Positions 34,081 to 47,924 of a stretch of DNA of 64,000 bases are shown here, in pieces. The first letter of the stretch is position 1, and the number at the start of each line of letters is the position of its first letter. Where the stretch lies: assembly GCF_003945595.2 (NCBI RefSeq), contig NW_024104319.1, forward strand, positions 1,116,001 to 1,180,000, in the 5' to 3' direction. This stretch comes from Pipra filicauda. Lineage: Eukaryota; Chordata; Aves; Passeriformes; Pipridae. The notes under the pieces are model-generated. The model searched no databases. It had not been told where the DNA came from and saw only the letters and a program-made list of their open reading frames with translations. Made by a program: the position numbers and the translations under genes.

Positions 34081-36825
34081 CAAACTAGGGGAAGGACTCG
34101 TTTGCCTCCTCACCACCCCACACAGGCATCAGGAGAAGCTGTCTCTCCAGCTGCCCTTGGCAGGTGAGGCCAGGAGGGAGGAATGGAGTTTGGGGCCAGC
34201 ATGGCCATGACACAAAGTGATGCTGCATCTCAGACAGCATGTCAGTCACCCAGAGCTCAATAGAGAGCAGGGATGCTTTTTGAGCATTCTCAAGTGGTCA
34301 GGATGGCCAGGGCTGACTCCAGGAGTGCTGCACACGAGCACAGGTGCCCTCTTGGCTGGGCACTGCACAGACCTCTGTCCCCAGCGAACCCCTGCCAGCG
34401 GGGTGGGAGCTGGCAGTGCTCTCTCACCAGCTGAGCTTCTGCCAGACCCCAGCACTGCAGCTTCCTGCTCCATCTGCTGCTTGCTGCAGTCCATAGGGCT
34501 TGGTTGAATGAGTACCTCCAACATTAGGGGTGCTCCCCACTGCCACACACACTCCTCGGGCCCATGCAGATGAGCCAGAGACGGGTGAGCTCCAGTCACT
34601 GCCCTGGCCATTGCACATAGGCTGAGGAGGGGAAATCTTCCCAGCTGAACTCTGGTATGCTGCCCTGCACCTCTTGCATCTCTTCCTCCTATGTGGGGAA
34701 AGGACAGAGCAGGGACTGAAGTGTCAGAGCCTCAGCCCTTGGATACAAAGGGCCACTGGCGCTGCTGTAGCTCCTCACACCTTGCTTTTGTTGTGCAGCT
34801 CTATTCCGTGTGCCTTTGGAGTATTCAGAACTCAGGTGCAGCTCCATTTCCACCTCACCCACCCATGGGACCTCTGCTGCCTGCAGGAATGAGGAGCCAT
34901 AAGATCCCCAGTTCATGCAGACCCTCCTGCCACCATCTGCCTCCCTTTGCACCAGAGGAGACCCTTCCACAGCTCACTTCCCCAGCTTCCCCATCCCAGC
35001 ACCCAGCAGCATTGGGATCACCCCAGCTAGCTCCCTGCTTAGCCAGCCAGGTGTTCACATCCTGCAGTGCCTTGTCCTCCAGCATCCCCAGCCCCACAAG
35101 GAAGGTTACTTGGCATCTGCGTGTGTAACCTGTTGTATCAGAGGGATCTTAGCACAGCTCTGCCATCCACGTTCCTTGGAGAGGAGCTGAACCCAATGAG
35201 TGGTCTCCACAGCTTGACATGCATGGGGAAACCCTGCAGAGCATATCCACTCCAGCACTTGACACCTTTGCCTGAGACTTCTCCAGATCACTTTTGACTT
35301 ATTTAAACTAATCCTGGGGCAAAGCACTTTGCAGTGCTACCTGCAGAATAAGGGCTTTCTTTATCCTCTTTTCTCCTTGCTCAGCTGTAAAGTGTGACTG
35401 TGGCCAACTGTCCTTTATCCGTGTTGGCTCCCAGCCTGAGGTTCTGGAGTTTGGCTTGAAAGTCAAGCCAGTGCTGGAAGGGCTGACTGGGCAAACTCAG
35501 CAGCAAGCTTTGGGAGAGGTGGTGGAAAGAGCAGAGGTAGCCCACCTGCAGGCACACCCAGCCGTAGAGGAGGGATGCCCAGCTCCGAACTTGCGGAGTT
35601 TTAGTGCTGTGATCAACAGAAGAAGCAATCCCAAGAAGAGGAGGAACAAGTCACATAACTTCATACGGTCAGAGCACCGCCTGAACTGGTAGGTAGAGCT
35701 TTGATACAGACATTCTCTGTAAGCCTCAGCCTTCAGTAGTCCATCCCAGCTTTTCACAGTGGGAAATGGCAGGGAAAGAAAATGTCTATCTCGCAACTCT
35801 TTGGTGAAGAAGCTTGGTTTCTGTGTTCATGTTACCTGCTTCTGTAGGAGAGGGAGGCTGAGCAATGAACCCAGAGCTGAGGGGCAGGTATGCATCCTTC
35901 CTGCACGATCTCAGCCAAAAGGGCCTGGTTTTATCATCTCTGTGAAAGCCTTTTGCAGTGGCAGCACTCTCAAATGAACATGACAGAGAGAGAGAGGAAG
36001 TGCCACACAGACTTGCACAATGATCTTGCTCTTGCTGTTTCCTTTCTTGTCAGGCCTGTGAGCAGGGAACCACACCTGCAGGCCATGTGATCAGTGAGCC
36101 CAGCAACGAGCCTGGTTCCAGATCAGGAGTGCAGTAACTTACGTGGTCTGCCTTGTAGTGCCAGTGCCTTCTCATGATTTCTGAGGGAGAAAACTTGTTT
36201 GTGGGGTATCCTCAGTCCCCATCACAGCTTGCAGCCCAACTCCTTGGCACTACAGCTGAACCCCAGTTTCCCTTGCTCCAAGCTTGTGATACAAAAAGCA
36301 TCCGTAGGTATCTCTCCACCACTGCCTCCTAGGACCACAGTCAGAAATGGTGATTTTCCAGTATGATTTCCTAGACTCCAGGGTGTATATTTGGTAGTAA
36401 GACGTGCTCATTTTTGCCACAGGACATGGTTAAATGGCTGTGGAACAAAGCAACCCAGGCAGTTCCAAGAATTCACTTGTAGTGTAATTTTGGAATATGA
36501 TTAAGAGCTGAGGAGTGCAGAAAACAGCTGGACTGCAAAACCCCTGGATTCCAGCTGTCTGCATTTGCAGGTTTAAAGTGGGAAATTATAGCACCGGATC
36601 TTGTGACTGCAGGGAGCCATAATGTAAATGCATTTGCCATTCTTGCAAGATCGATGACATTCAGCCTGAGCCCCCCTAAGTCTGTTTCCAAGTGGAACTC
36701 TCCATCTCTGGGAGAGGAAAAGTGGTTTCCAAGCCTGTCATGAGGAAAACCTTGTGCACAAGGCATGATGTCCAGGCCCTGCCTAGGTTTAGGCAGCCAA
36801 GGTGATACTCAGGAGATGCTCTCCT
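34081..36825. other. stretch without recognised genes
   Basis: Short frames on both strands show no recognisable domain. No repeat family could be named. Confidence 0.4.
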
Positions 36826-36827
36826 GA

Positions 36828-37940
36828 CAGCAGAGGTGATCTGTAAGGAGAAAACTCACCCTAGGGAGCTGGGAGGGTTTCCTTCATGAGAGACTTGGGT
36901 ATTCCTTCCATCCCTCCCAAGGCCAGACAACAATTGTGGCCTCACTTTTCTAGCGTGACATTCACTGCTGCAGCATCACTGAGAGGGAGCGAAGAAGCTC
37001 TATATCCCCAGCTGCCCCCAGCCCACTGCAGCACATGGAGAGCAAGGCCACAGAGCCGGACAACTGCTTCCCACCTGCTGGGACAGCATGGAGGAGGCCA
37101 GCTCCACACTGCCAGGCCTCCACTGCTTCTGCTCAGTGTGCACCCTGCAGTGGGCTGAGAGCAAACATGAGTGTCCTTTCTGGAAGAGGAGGGTGACCTC
37201 CATCCTATGCAGGGGTATGACAACTTTTTGGAGCATGTCATTCCACCCCGTGGGGCACCATTGGATGTGTTCCACCTGAGAGCAGGAGCTCCAGGACACC
37301 CAGCTGCCCCCAGTCTCCACAGCCCTGCAATAGCCCTGCCATCAGCCTTGGGGCCGCTGCCCTGGAGTCCAGTGAGTGTCTCCCACAAGCACATTTGAGT
37401 GTCCCTCTTCTGTATTTACGTAGCTATCCTCCATTGCCTGCTGTTGTGGCTGCATCAGGAGCTGGGGCAGCTCTCTGAGGATGCCAGGAAGCAGCAGCAG
37501 AGCAGCAACTCATCCCACGCAACCTGCATTACTCTGGCCTGGATGAGGGGGCTCTGTTCCAGCTGCTGCAGGACACACACGCACACAAAGAGCTTTGCCC
37601 AGCAGCTCGGTGACACCATCACACACGGGCTCAGGGGGAGGCCCAACATCGGGTGGTCCTTTGGGGGGACAGCCTTTCATCTGGGGGGTGGGAGGACAGC
37701 TCCGCTACTGCCTCTAGCCCTTGTGCTTCCAAAGGGTGTCTCCCAAGGCCAGCCCTTCCTGGGGCTCCCAGCTGTCCCCATTCTGCCCCTCCCTCTCCCC
37801 CTCCATCTGCGTGGAGCAAAAAGAGGCCCAGGAGAACCGAGGGGAGGCTGTACCTGGCCCCTCCACATGGAGCTGAGGCAGCGAATGCTCACCTGGGAGG
37901 CCTCAGCCAGCCCTGAAAAGGAGGGCCAGCAGCTCTGAGG
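36828..37940 (+). pseudogene. Topors-like RING-finger pseudogene, copy 2 (longer)
   Basis: Homology to copy 1 starts near 36828 and passes an acceptor-like 'cacttttctag' and an ATG at 37035. After a frameshift it carries the RING remnant 'MEEASSTLPGLHCFCSVC' and 'WAESKHECPFWKRRVTSIL' (37088-37205). A second frameshift follows, then 'NFLEHVIPPRGAPLDVF' and a stop at 37396-37398. The next frame, 37399-37938, is open for 179 codons. It contains 'AILHCLLLWLHQELGQLSED' and 'SFAQQLGDTITHGLRGRP', resembling the region downstream of the RING in bird Topors-like proteins. The Cys-to-Gly and Cys-to-Trp RING changes are identical to copy 1. The RING half is dead; whether the 179-codon frame is translated is unknown. 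Confidence 0.68.
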
Positions 37941-40900
37941 ACCCTTCCCAGGCCCCCAGGAAGCCACCCCACCATCGGAGGGTGTATCAGGAGCCAGCTA
38001 AACCTGTGCCAGGCTGCAGCTGAGGCCCACACCAGCCCCTTGTGGTCCTAGGCCCCAGGTCTATTTAGCATTTAATAGAGGAAAAGGAGAGCATGAAAAC
38101 TGCAGAAAACCTCTCAGTATTACTAACAATGCCAGTAGAGTTGCTCTGCCCAGCTGTGTTTCTTTTCTACCCTTTTTCTGGTGTTTTGGCTACCATTTCC
38201 TGGCTTGTGCCCTGGGCATTATGGCCCCTTGGATCACTTCTGGGAGAGAGGGGGGGCATCGATGCAGACTCTGGCCAGAAGAGGTGGGATGTTGATGCTG
38301 GCAGATCCTTTCACAAGATAACGAGATTTGCATTTCTGCCACTGATCCCAGGGCAGATGTTTCCAGCCGGGGGTCTCCAGGGCCAGCCAGTGCCGCAGCG
38401 CTCATCCCTCCAGACCTCTCCTCCTCCTCCTCAGCACATCCTGTGCCTCACATCCCAGGGCCCTTCTCTCCTATCAGCCTGCACTGCCCAGTGCAGCCTC
38501 GCTACAGCAGCACCCAATCCCTCCTTCTGCCTGGAATCAGGACTTGGTGCTACTCCCTGAAGCCCAAGGTTGTACCCTGCCGAGGCAGGAACCTCAGAAG
38601 TTCAACAGGGGAAGTGCAAATCCTGCCCCTTTGCAGGGAAAGAGAAGTGGGTGAGTGTGCAGAGCACTCAAAGTAGTAAATAAAGGCCCAAATGATTAAT
38701 ATCATTTATTCGAGACTTTGACTTTCCTTGCTTTTTCTTGGCTAGTGAATAAAATTGTGGGGATTGAGGAGGAAGGGGATCCAGGTTATGTGGGAATTCC
38801 TACAGTGGGGAGCCAGCAGCAGTGGGCAGCTGAGGAAGAGGTCACGCAGAGCAGTTCCCTGCATCTGGTGGAAGTGATTGCAGGAAGAGCTGCATCGAAA
38901 AGGACAGGAGTCTGGCTGTTTTCATCTTTCCAATCTTTCGCATGACGGAATCTCCCCAACCACCTCTACTGGGAGAAAGGGCAGGTGTGTGGCAGAGGAT
39001 CCATGCCACAGGTGCTTGCTGCCAGTTGCCCTGGCAGCTGGGAGAGAGCAGAGAGGGACACAAACTCATTTCTCTGGGAAACAGCTCTAGAGGCACTCGA
39101 GTGCAAGCACTGGAAGCACTGCAGACGTGCTGTCTCGAGTTAGGTACAATCTGTGGGGATGTGAAAAGCATCTCCGAGGCAGCACACTCCCCCTTTTCGC
39201 AGTATATACACAGCTGTGTGCAGGGATCAATAGCATTTGCTCCTGACCAAGGAAAGAGCCCGTGTGTCTGTCAGTGTGAGTCCAAAGGAATGTAACCTTT
39301 TTGTTTGGATTTGGTGACCAAGCACTCAGCTGATCTGGCTCCTGGGGACTGGAGAAGCACATGAGCAAATGCACTTCTCTCCCCTGGTGGGAAGCTGGTT
39401 TGGTGCCTTATTACCGTAATTGCCAAATCCGTCAGTCATTGCAGGCTGTCTTCAAGACCTCATCCTCCTTTACCCTCTGCTCAGGAAGAATAGCCAGCCT
39501 ATTTTGACAATGCTCGCAGAAAAGTGCTTGGGATTTGTTTATTCTGCACTATGTCTCTGGTCATCCTTGTTCCTCTCTTTCTTTAAAGGTAAGCTCATCT
39601 CTCTGGTTGTCCAGTGTTTTACTTCTTTTTGTTGTGGTTTGTTTTGTTTGCTGTTATTGTTTTTATTTTTTTTTCCTAAATGCTAGTCACATACTACCTC
39701 AACTCTTATTTTCAGAAGAGTTTATATCTGCTTGTATTTTGAACTTTGTCAGAGTTCTGTGCTGGTCTAACTGAGTTTTGTAATCAGTTTGGGGAGGTTT
39801 GTGGACCTTACAGTGCTGGGCACATTTTTTAAGAAGGAGAAGGTGTGGGGTTTTGCTTGTTTTTTTTTTTTTTTATTTGTTTGTTAAATTAAAAGTGAGT
39901 AATTTTAACTTTCAGAAATCGATTGAAATGTTTCAAAAGAAATATATTCACGCTTTCTTAAAAAATTGAACATATCCATGTCTTTTTTGAGAATAGGAAA
40001 TTGTAACTTCACGCTGGGCAGGATGACTGTAATAACCCTGTAGGTGTGAGAGTGAAATGGTGTTCTACAAAGAAAAATGACCAGAAGAAAATTTTTAAAT
40101 GTTTACTTTCTGTGCATCATTTTGAAAGATTTATATCTCTATAAGTACATACATTTAGTATTTTGGTTTGTTTTTATTAAACACACTTTTAGTATGTTTA
40201 GTAAGAAACCTTCCACACAGTGATGGATATAAGTTGGACACATCTAACACAAATAATGGGTTTCTGTAGTCTTCTGACCAAGCTGTCTTTTGAAGTTTCA
40301 TCATGGTACAAACAAAAATAAGAACTGTGTGATTATTCCAAGACGTGGAGGATTACAAGGCTAGCAATAACATGTTTTTATGTGAGAAAGTTGAAATAAC
40401 CACAGTCCTGAAAGATGTTCGGTATTCTACACAAAATGTGCTTTTATTGTTCCCTTACAGCTGAAACATACAAGTCTGCAGCAACTGTAAGTCCTAAGAC
40501 TGAGTATTCCAGGTGTGAAGGACCATGTCATGTTTCTCACAATTTATGCATAAAGCAGAATCATCTTTTTAAAGCAGAGATAGTGGTCCACCTATTTCAG
40601 AAGTGCAGGGGCACAGGAAACTTACGTATATGTGATGTCGCACTGGACTATTCGTGTCACAGAGATAATTCCTCGTTAGTTCAATCTGCAAAACATCTGT
40701 GCATTTCATTATTACAGATCCACATTTCAGCTGCCTAATGTAGCAATGGTATTGTAGAAAAATGTTGCCCCACCTTGCTGAATGAAGAACCTTGCTCTCC
40801 TTAAGACACTTCCGTGCTACTTGAGAAGCTGAACTAACAGGCAGGTGATGGCAGCTAGCTATAATCAAGAAGTTGTGTATCATGTAAATACTGCCTTGAG

Positions 40901-43900
40901 TAATCACTAATTCATTAGGGGGATGCTTAGTTTCTCTGAGCAGCACATGAAGGCAAACTGCTGTTATAAATAATACAGAGGATTTTTTGTTAGATGCTTT
41001 TGCCAACAGTTTACAAGTATGCAATTTTACAGACAACTGCTAAAGCAGATAAAATGAATTTCTGATTAAGCTGGTCTGTATTTGACCTCTGCTTTGTGGA
41101 TTTTTTTTTTTTTTTCAAATTAAAAAAAAGAAGCAGAAAGAAAAAAAGAAAAGGAAAGACCTGGGAATTGAGTAGTTGGGGCAGAAGAGAGAAAAGTCAA
41201 GATGATCTGAGCATGTTAGCAGTAGCAGAGCATTTTAACACTAACTCCAAATGAACTCCTGCAGGATTTCCTAGTGCACTGGCATCGAAGTCACAGCAAA
41301 TACATCATAACTAACATCACTCTCACATAGTGCTGAGTTGTTTCAAGAGAGTTCATAATAATTCATCAGCTGCTGAAAACTCCTGTAGGGCTGTTCAACA
41401 GGAAATTTGTGACAAGAAGTAGGTAAATACCAAACCAAAACAGCATATGAAGAACTGGATAATTTTTTTCCAATTCTTCCTGCAACTTTCTGCTTCAACC
41501 TGACTTCAACTTGCTACACTGCAGGTAGTCACATCATTCATGTTAGGTCATTGCAGCCCTCCTTCCTGAAGAGCTAGTGGTGCTTTATTTGGACATGGGC
41601 TATATGAAAAACCAGGAAACAGGTTCTCAGCCTCCCTAGATCCCAGATGATATCTCTTAGAGCCAGACATCCCTTTTAGGCCAGGGGGAATCCTTGAAGG
41701 AGTGCACAGAGGGTAGAAGGACCTCCTGCGTCCTAGCAGCTACATAACAACCTTGGATGGAGGGGCTTAAAAACCCTGAGGAAGATTGGAAGGGAGGGAT
41801 CAGACCCATTCCTACTCCTTTCTCTGAACATAGTGCACTCTGAGAGCCAGGGTGCAGACAACCCTGCAAGGAAGTTCTCCGAGAACATGTTGCAGTGACC
41901 ACAAGGGCACCTTGGCTCTTTGAGGAGTGCTACCTTCAGATCTGGGCACAGGCACCTGCTGGGTTTGAATACCTAGGGAAGTTAAACATGGACTTTACTA
42001 CTCCAGACAAACCATGCATTCTAATTACTCTGCTTTTATATACTTTTTCTTTCTTATTTTTTTTAAGTGAGGCCACTACAGTGCCCATATGCCACACGGA
42101 GCATAGTCAGACCTCTTAATTTCTTTGCTCTTTACAGCTTGGCATCAGGGTCTTACTCTGGCCATATGGCTTTGGAAAGACCAACAAAGGCAAAGGCAAA
42201 CTGAGGACAGAGTCCTTCCTCTGCAGTCTGGTGGGAATATAAGTGCTCAGCTGTATGGGACAAATCCACCACATCCAGGGTGCACTGCAAGTGAGCTAAC
42301 CAGCTTAAAGATGTAAATGATAAAGTAACTCAGCCTGACTCCGTGTACCCAGCTGGTGCAAAGCAGCTTTTCTTTGGCTAACTCACAATACAGAGCTGAA
42401 TTGCTATGCTACGCTCATTTCATGCTTTCTCACAGCTTTGCTGATTTAGATGAGCTCTAGTGATCACATCAGAACAGAACTGGTGATCTCTAAGAGCAAA
42501 TCCTCACAGATTTCTTGGTTCACTTACGTGCAAGCAGGTGCCATTTCTGCAGCAACAGAAACATTGGCAAGAAAGCCTCAAAAGGCCAGATTCTGCTGCC
42601 AAGCTACAATCTCTCTAATGTGTACTAGTTAGACTGACGAGATCTGTGCAGCAGGAAGAAGCAAGGGTGTTACTTAAATACCTATATAAGAAGTCTAAAC
42701 TTCAGGCCTCAACTGTGTGGGACTGATGGAACTGCGGTGATTTGTGTTATACAAACTGGTTGACTCCAAAGAGATACTGTTGAACAGCTGTGAGGATTCC
42801 TGTGCCTTCATAGAGTTCAATATAATGCTGTTGATAATTTAGGTGGTTCATGCACCAGGATCTGCTCACTCTGAATGCTGAGACCATGCTGAGGCCTCGC
42901 ATGTGCGTGGGGTTAGACAGGATGGAATGCACTTGTCATGGCACGAGCATGTTTATAGGTGACGCTGCTCTGTGATCAAGAGCACTAGTGCCATTGATAT
43001 ATGTCAATACATTTAAGGGAGGCAGGCAGAGTCCTAGGCAAACCTGTATTTCCTGTGAATTACTGTGTGCTACAGTAGCTTGCTGCACATGCTTGCCTCT
43101 TGAGGTTGACTTTTCAGTTCAATGAACCAGACTTCATGTTCAGTCACTAATTTTCTCTGTGTGTTCCCTGGCACAGCTCTAAGGGTGATCTATATTGTTG
43201 TAGGAACAGCTGCAACTGTGGAGCTGGCCCTAGCTTCTGAGAAGTCGCCAGGCTCCAGGAAAGTTGGAGGTATTTCTATGCACATTTGCTGATAGTGATC
43301 TGGGCTAAATCTTGGGGTGTTAACTTCTCTCAAATCTCACTGGAAAAAGTGGGAAGGTCCAGAAAAAGCACCTGAGCCCTGACATCACCAGTACCTGCTA
43401 TAAACCAGTACCTGTTATATGGACCTATTGGTATACCACTCTGCATGTGGGGAGAGGTCTAGAAGCAGATACAGTGCATGAGAAAATAGCACCCATCTGG
43501 TCTTTGGGATGACACCAGGTAGTGCCTTGGGAATCTTCAGCCTTGCTCTAACTCAGAGGGCTTTCTGATGGTCTCAGAGCCAGAGTTTCCGTTCCAGGCA
43601 CAGGATTCATGGCCTGAACACACTTTTTGCTCTCTCTGGTTTATTCTCCTAAGACATGTGGAGGAGAACATGAGTTAGTGATGGTGGTAGCATGTACAAT
43701 TTCATTTGTGTGCTACAAGCAAGGAGGGAGATATAAAGTCTCTCCAGCTCTAGGGTGTGATTAAAGTAGATCAAAACCCATTGAGTCACTCTTGACGTGG
43801 TTGTTTGAGGATGCCTATTGCCTAGAGATCCTGCACAATCTAATAAATCTGACTGAGACAGGTAGAGGCTGGCAGTCAGTATCACCCCAAGGAATGGAAA

Positions 43901-46900
43901 AGGTAGGCAGGAGTTTATTGCTGTTTTAGAACACAATCCTGAGAAAATACTGCCTGAAGAAAGAGTTTTGCTTATTAAGTACTTTCCACATTGAGCAAAG
44001 CAGCTGATAAGAGGGCTGAGACCAGAACCAGATGATGTGTTTGGAATAAGAGTCTTTCCACTGGGGGCTTGCAATTATGTAGGTAAATTGCAGTGGAAAG
44101 AGAACCTCTAGTCAGGCTGAGTACTTATACATGTCAACAGCAAGGTGCAGGTGCCTCCGTCCTGCCTTGCTATGAATTGGTTTTGCTCTGGAGTGCTGAA
44201 ATAGATGTCTACAAACCTTATCACCATTCAGAAATGGATATTTTCAGCACTCATTGCATTCCAGAATGTTGCAGGAGAAGCCACATTCCTCATTTCTGTC
44301 CTTAGTGCAACATAGATTTCAGCAGATAAATTACTTAGAAGAAAGAGGCAGGCTTGAAGAGGTCTCATTTCACCCTGAGAACTCAAACAACCTAAAGTCA
44401 GTTTGCAGATTGGGCTGACAAGATTGCACACTGTGTTCCCTGAAGCTCAGCTGTGGTGATGTGGAAAAGCCTTTCTGGTCACTTAGTTCTGCACCATGCC
44501 AAGAGAGAAAATTAAGTTGTAAATTGGAAAAGATGTGTCTGTGTCAGCTGAGTTGAGGGAGGGTCTTGTCTATACAGATTCATGGGCTGGCAGAATAATT
44601 TGTCTGGAAGGAACCTCCAGAGGTAGCCCCCTCCAACCCTTTTTCTCAGAGCAGGGGTAGCTCTATTAGGTTACTATCTGGACAGTCAGTCTGGAAGCTG
44701 GTGTCTGCTATAGTTACTATTTGAGAGGAAAAAAAAGGCTCCCCTAGTACGATGCCAATGCCCCATCATGCAATTTTATCTTACCAGTGCTGTCCCCGTG
44801 CACCTTCCAGAAGACCCTGGCTTCTGGATCCTGGTGCCCTTTCTCATGGAAGCTGAAGGCAGCCAAGAGAACTCCGCCTTACTTTCTCATCTCCAAGCTG
44901 ACCAAAGGCATATCTCCTTGTCTCTCGTGACCATGCTGTGCTCCAGCACCCTGTTGTCTCAGTGGCCTCCACTCAACTCACTCCACAGGGTCAGTGTATG
45001 TCTTATGCTGCCCTGGGGAGGCTTTATGACACAGATCTAACTGTGTGTCATGCAGTGAGTTTCACTGATGTTCAGCATGGGCTGGCTGTTGAGGAAGATG
45101 CTGCTTAGTGTCCTCATCACCTCTGAGTCAGTAGGTTTGGGGAAATAACAAAAGTAGGAGGTCATATAATGGTGCAGAAAGTACATTTCATAGTTCTTAG
45201 CCATCTTGTGCTTTTTTTGAAGGGTCAAAAAAAGTGGCAGGGCAGGTCATGACAAATGGTGGAGTGCTTTCCCTTTAATATTGTGTCATTTTAGAAAACA
45301 ACTGAATCAGCAACTGAAATCCAGACTGAGCAGCTGTAGCAATGGGAAGAGGAAATCACAAATTAAATAAAAAGTTGTTAGATAGTTTGCAATTGTCATT
45401 GCTTCAAGTGGCAAATGGGAAGCAACTTTAAATTGGACTCATTCTTGTTCAGCTTCACACACAATTCATAAAAGGCAACTGGGCAGCTCCAAGAGCTGTA
45501 AGCAAAAGATTTGCCTTTCTAATATAACCAAATAGCTTTCTAATACAACCAAACAGCTATCTTGCAGCATACTCTCTGCAGTAGTGTTTTGTTCAAGATC
45601 TAAGCCTTCTAATGTACTTTGCAAAGATATTAGGGTCACCAGTTTCCATTTACTTTATAATTCAAATTTATGGTATCAGTATCTCAGCCCAAGCAGTTCA
45701 GCACTCTTGAATCATTAGATCTACTTATGTGTTGCCTGATGATGTCAAAGAGAGGGCAGGAGGGTACAGAAAGGATAGATCTAATGGAAACAGGTCTGTG
45801 GGTAAGAAGAGAACACATCCTTCTCCAGAGGAAGTCTCTGCCAAATGGGCAAATCATTTCGCCTTTGGATCAAAATGGTTTAGCAGGCTCAGGAAATCTA
45901 CACTGGGGAATAGAAGAGGGCAGCACAGACAGCACATGGTCACTATCTGATTTTCGGGCTAGTTGTGTTCTCCCTCAGAACCAAGCCTCCTGCACCTGCA
46001 AACACTGCTACTGTATCACAAGATGACAGTCGTGCTCCGTCTGGACTCACGGGGCACCAGCTTTGTTTTAACTTTTTTTGGTCTGCACCGACATAATGCA
46101 GGAGCATTAGACTGAAGTTACCAAAGCATTAAGTCAACAAAGTAAAAGAAAGACAAAATCATGCTCCCCAGACCATCATTGTCTGGAAGTACCTCATTTT
46201 CACTGTAGTTAATTTCTGCTCTTAGTCAGGATGAGTGACTCAATCAATGCAGGTTTGCCCGGCAGAGTGCAACAGGAAGAGACAAATGTTTCATATCCCC
46301 ACTGATCCCAACAAAACCAGGACCTAGGCCCTACACCTGAGGAAAAGACAATAGCATTTAGCATTTTAAAATCAGATCATGGCTAACCAACACTCAGCTG
46401 TCATTGAGATCTTATTACTTTTAGAGTCAGGGGAAAAAAAACCACCAACAACAAAACATATGTAAACTTTATGATACAGACCATGCTAAGCCACTTTATA
46501 TGCACATAAGCAAATCTGGGCTGAATCAGACAAAGCATAGCACTTAAAATTTCAAGTGTCCTATGTCAGATCTCCACAAACCTTGTTTGATTGCTCACAA
46601 GTCTAATTTGCTCAGAGCCAGTCATTTACTCATCAAGACAGCATTAGAAGCAGCTTTTCTCTTAAACGTGAAATAAATTCAGACTTCCTGCCAAAAATTT
46701 TCATGCCCCTATTTACAGTTCCCTTTATCTTTGAAGGCCTCCACCACCGAAGCCTCAGACTTCCTTTCCTTTAAAAACATCTCTTGATAGGAGCCAATTC
46801 TGCTGCCAAAACCTCCAAACTATCACCAGCTGGTTGGCAGCACAACATCTTTCACATAGACAGGCAGAAAGTTTAGTCTGACCTAGTGAAAGCTTATTGA

Positions 46901-47265
46901 TGCTGCTTAAAACAGGGCTAAGTCTTGTCTATGTGTGTCTTACTTAAGTTTTGCTTCCCAAGCGAGAAAATATTTCAGATTTAGAAAAATGTGTCTCCTT
47001 ATTTCCCAGTTCATGTACTAAGCACTGAACAGTTTAGCAGCCATTCATGGTGCAGTCAAAATTTTCATCAGGCTTACCCTCACCCCTCTCACAGGGCTCT
47101 AACACCATGTTTCATGTCATCCAGTTTTTGAGTTTCTGCTATTGTAAAGACAAACTTGGAACTCCCTTTGCATTCTGAGATCCATGTTCACTTTGGGCGT
47201 TTGTGCTTTGCCTTTGTCTTGCGGCCAGTGAAGGCCACGCTTTGTTCATGGGCAACAGCTGAGGC
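37941..47265. other. long stretch without recognised genes
   Basis: About 9.3 kb of mixed-composition sequence, probably intronic or intergenic. It holds T-rich runs near 39650-39675, 39860-39876 and 41100-41116, and a CR1 remnant at 44580-44700. Open frames such as 40569-41036 (minus, 155 codons) and 43649-44074 (minus, 141 codons) show no recognisable motif, repeat or splice context. Confidence 0.45.
44580..44700 (-). mobile_element. CR1 LINE 3' remnant, antisense
   Basis: The segment has 'tctggaaggaacctccagag' and 'ccccctccaaccctttttct', the antisense of the CR1 3' end. It is short and diverged. Confidence 0.6.
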
Positions 47266-47269
47266 TTGA

Positions 47270-47563
47270 GTGATGAGGGGAAAAAAGGCAGGAAGAGACT
47301 TCTCTAGCCTTGTGTATTGCATTCTCGGTGCCTTTGCTGCTTTGCTGTGCAAGTGCAGGTGGCAGACTGGCAAGGCAAAAGTTCATTGTTCGGGAAACTA
47401 GCCGTCTCTGGGGTCAGTGATGAGGGGAAAAAAGGCAGGAAGAGACTTCTCTAGCCTTGTGTATTGCATTCTCGGTGCCTTTGCTGCTTTGCTGTGCAAG
47501 TGCAGGTGGCAGACTGGCAAGGCAAAAGTTCATTGTTCGGGAAACTAGCCGTCTCTGGGGTCA
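47270..47563. repeat. exact tandem duplication, 2 x 147 bp
   Basis: The segment starting gtgatgaggggaaaaaaggc and ending ctctggggtca occurs at 47270-47416 and again at 47417-47563. I see no difference between the copies over all 147 bases. Flanking sequence is unrelated. Neither copy shows coding or repeat-family features. Confidence 0.95.
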
Positions 47564-47924
47564 TAACCAGCTGATGAGCACTGCAGAGGGAAAAAGAGAA
47601 AGAATCGCTGCAACATCTTTGAGCACACTGGGAGGTTCATTTTCATGATATTACTGTCTGTATAATGCCCACTCCAGCCTGTCTTCTGCATTGCCCAGAG
47701 AAGTTAAACAGTATTACCGCCATTAACATTACAGCACAGTGAGACAATGGTTCAGACGCAAGATTCCCCCCTTGCCTTCGAACTATAAAAAAAGAACAAG
47801 CTTTTTTCACCTGGTAAAGGCATGGCTTTGGCTAAGGAAAAGCTCTTGGAATCTTTACACACTTCATGTCTTGAGGCAAAATGACTTCTCTCCCTCTTCC
47901 TGTGAAGTTAATGTATCTGAGTAT

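Noticed and set aside
40569..41036. 155-codon minus-strand frame
   Set aside because: No family motif, splice context or codon bias could be seen; a frame of this length is possible by chance in 64 kb.
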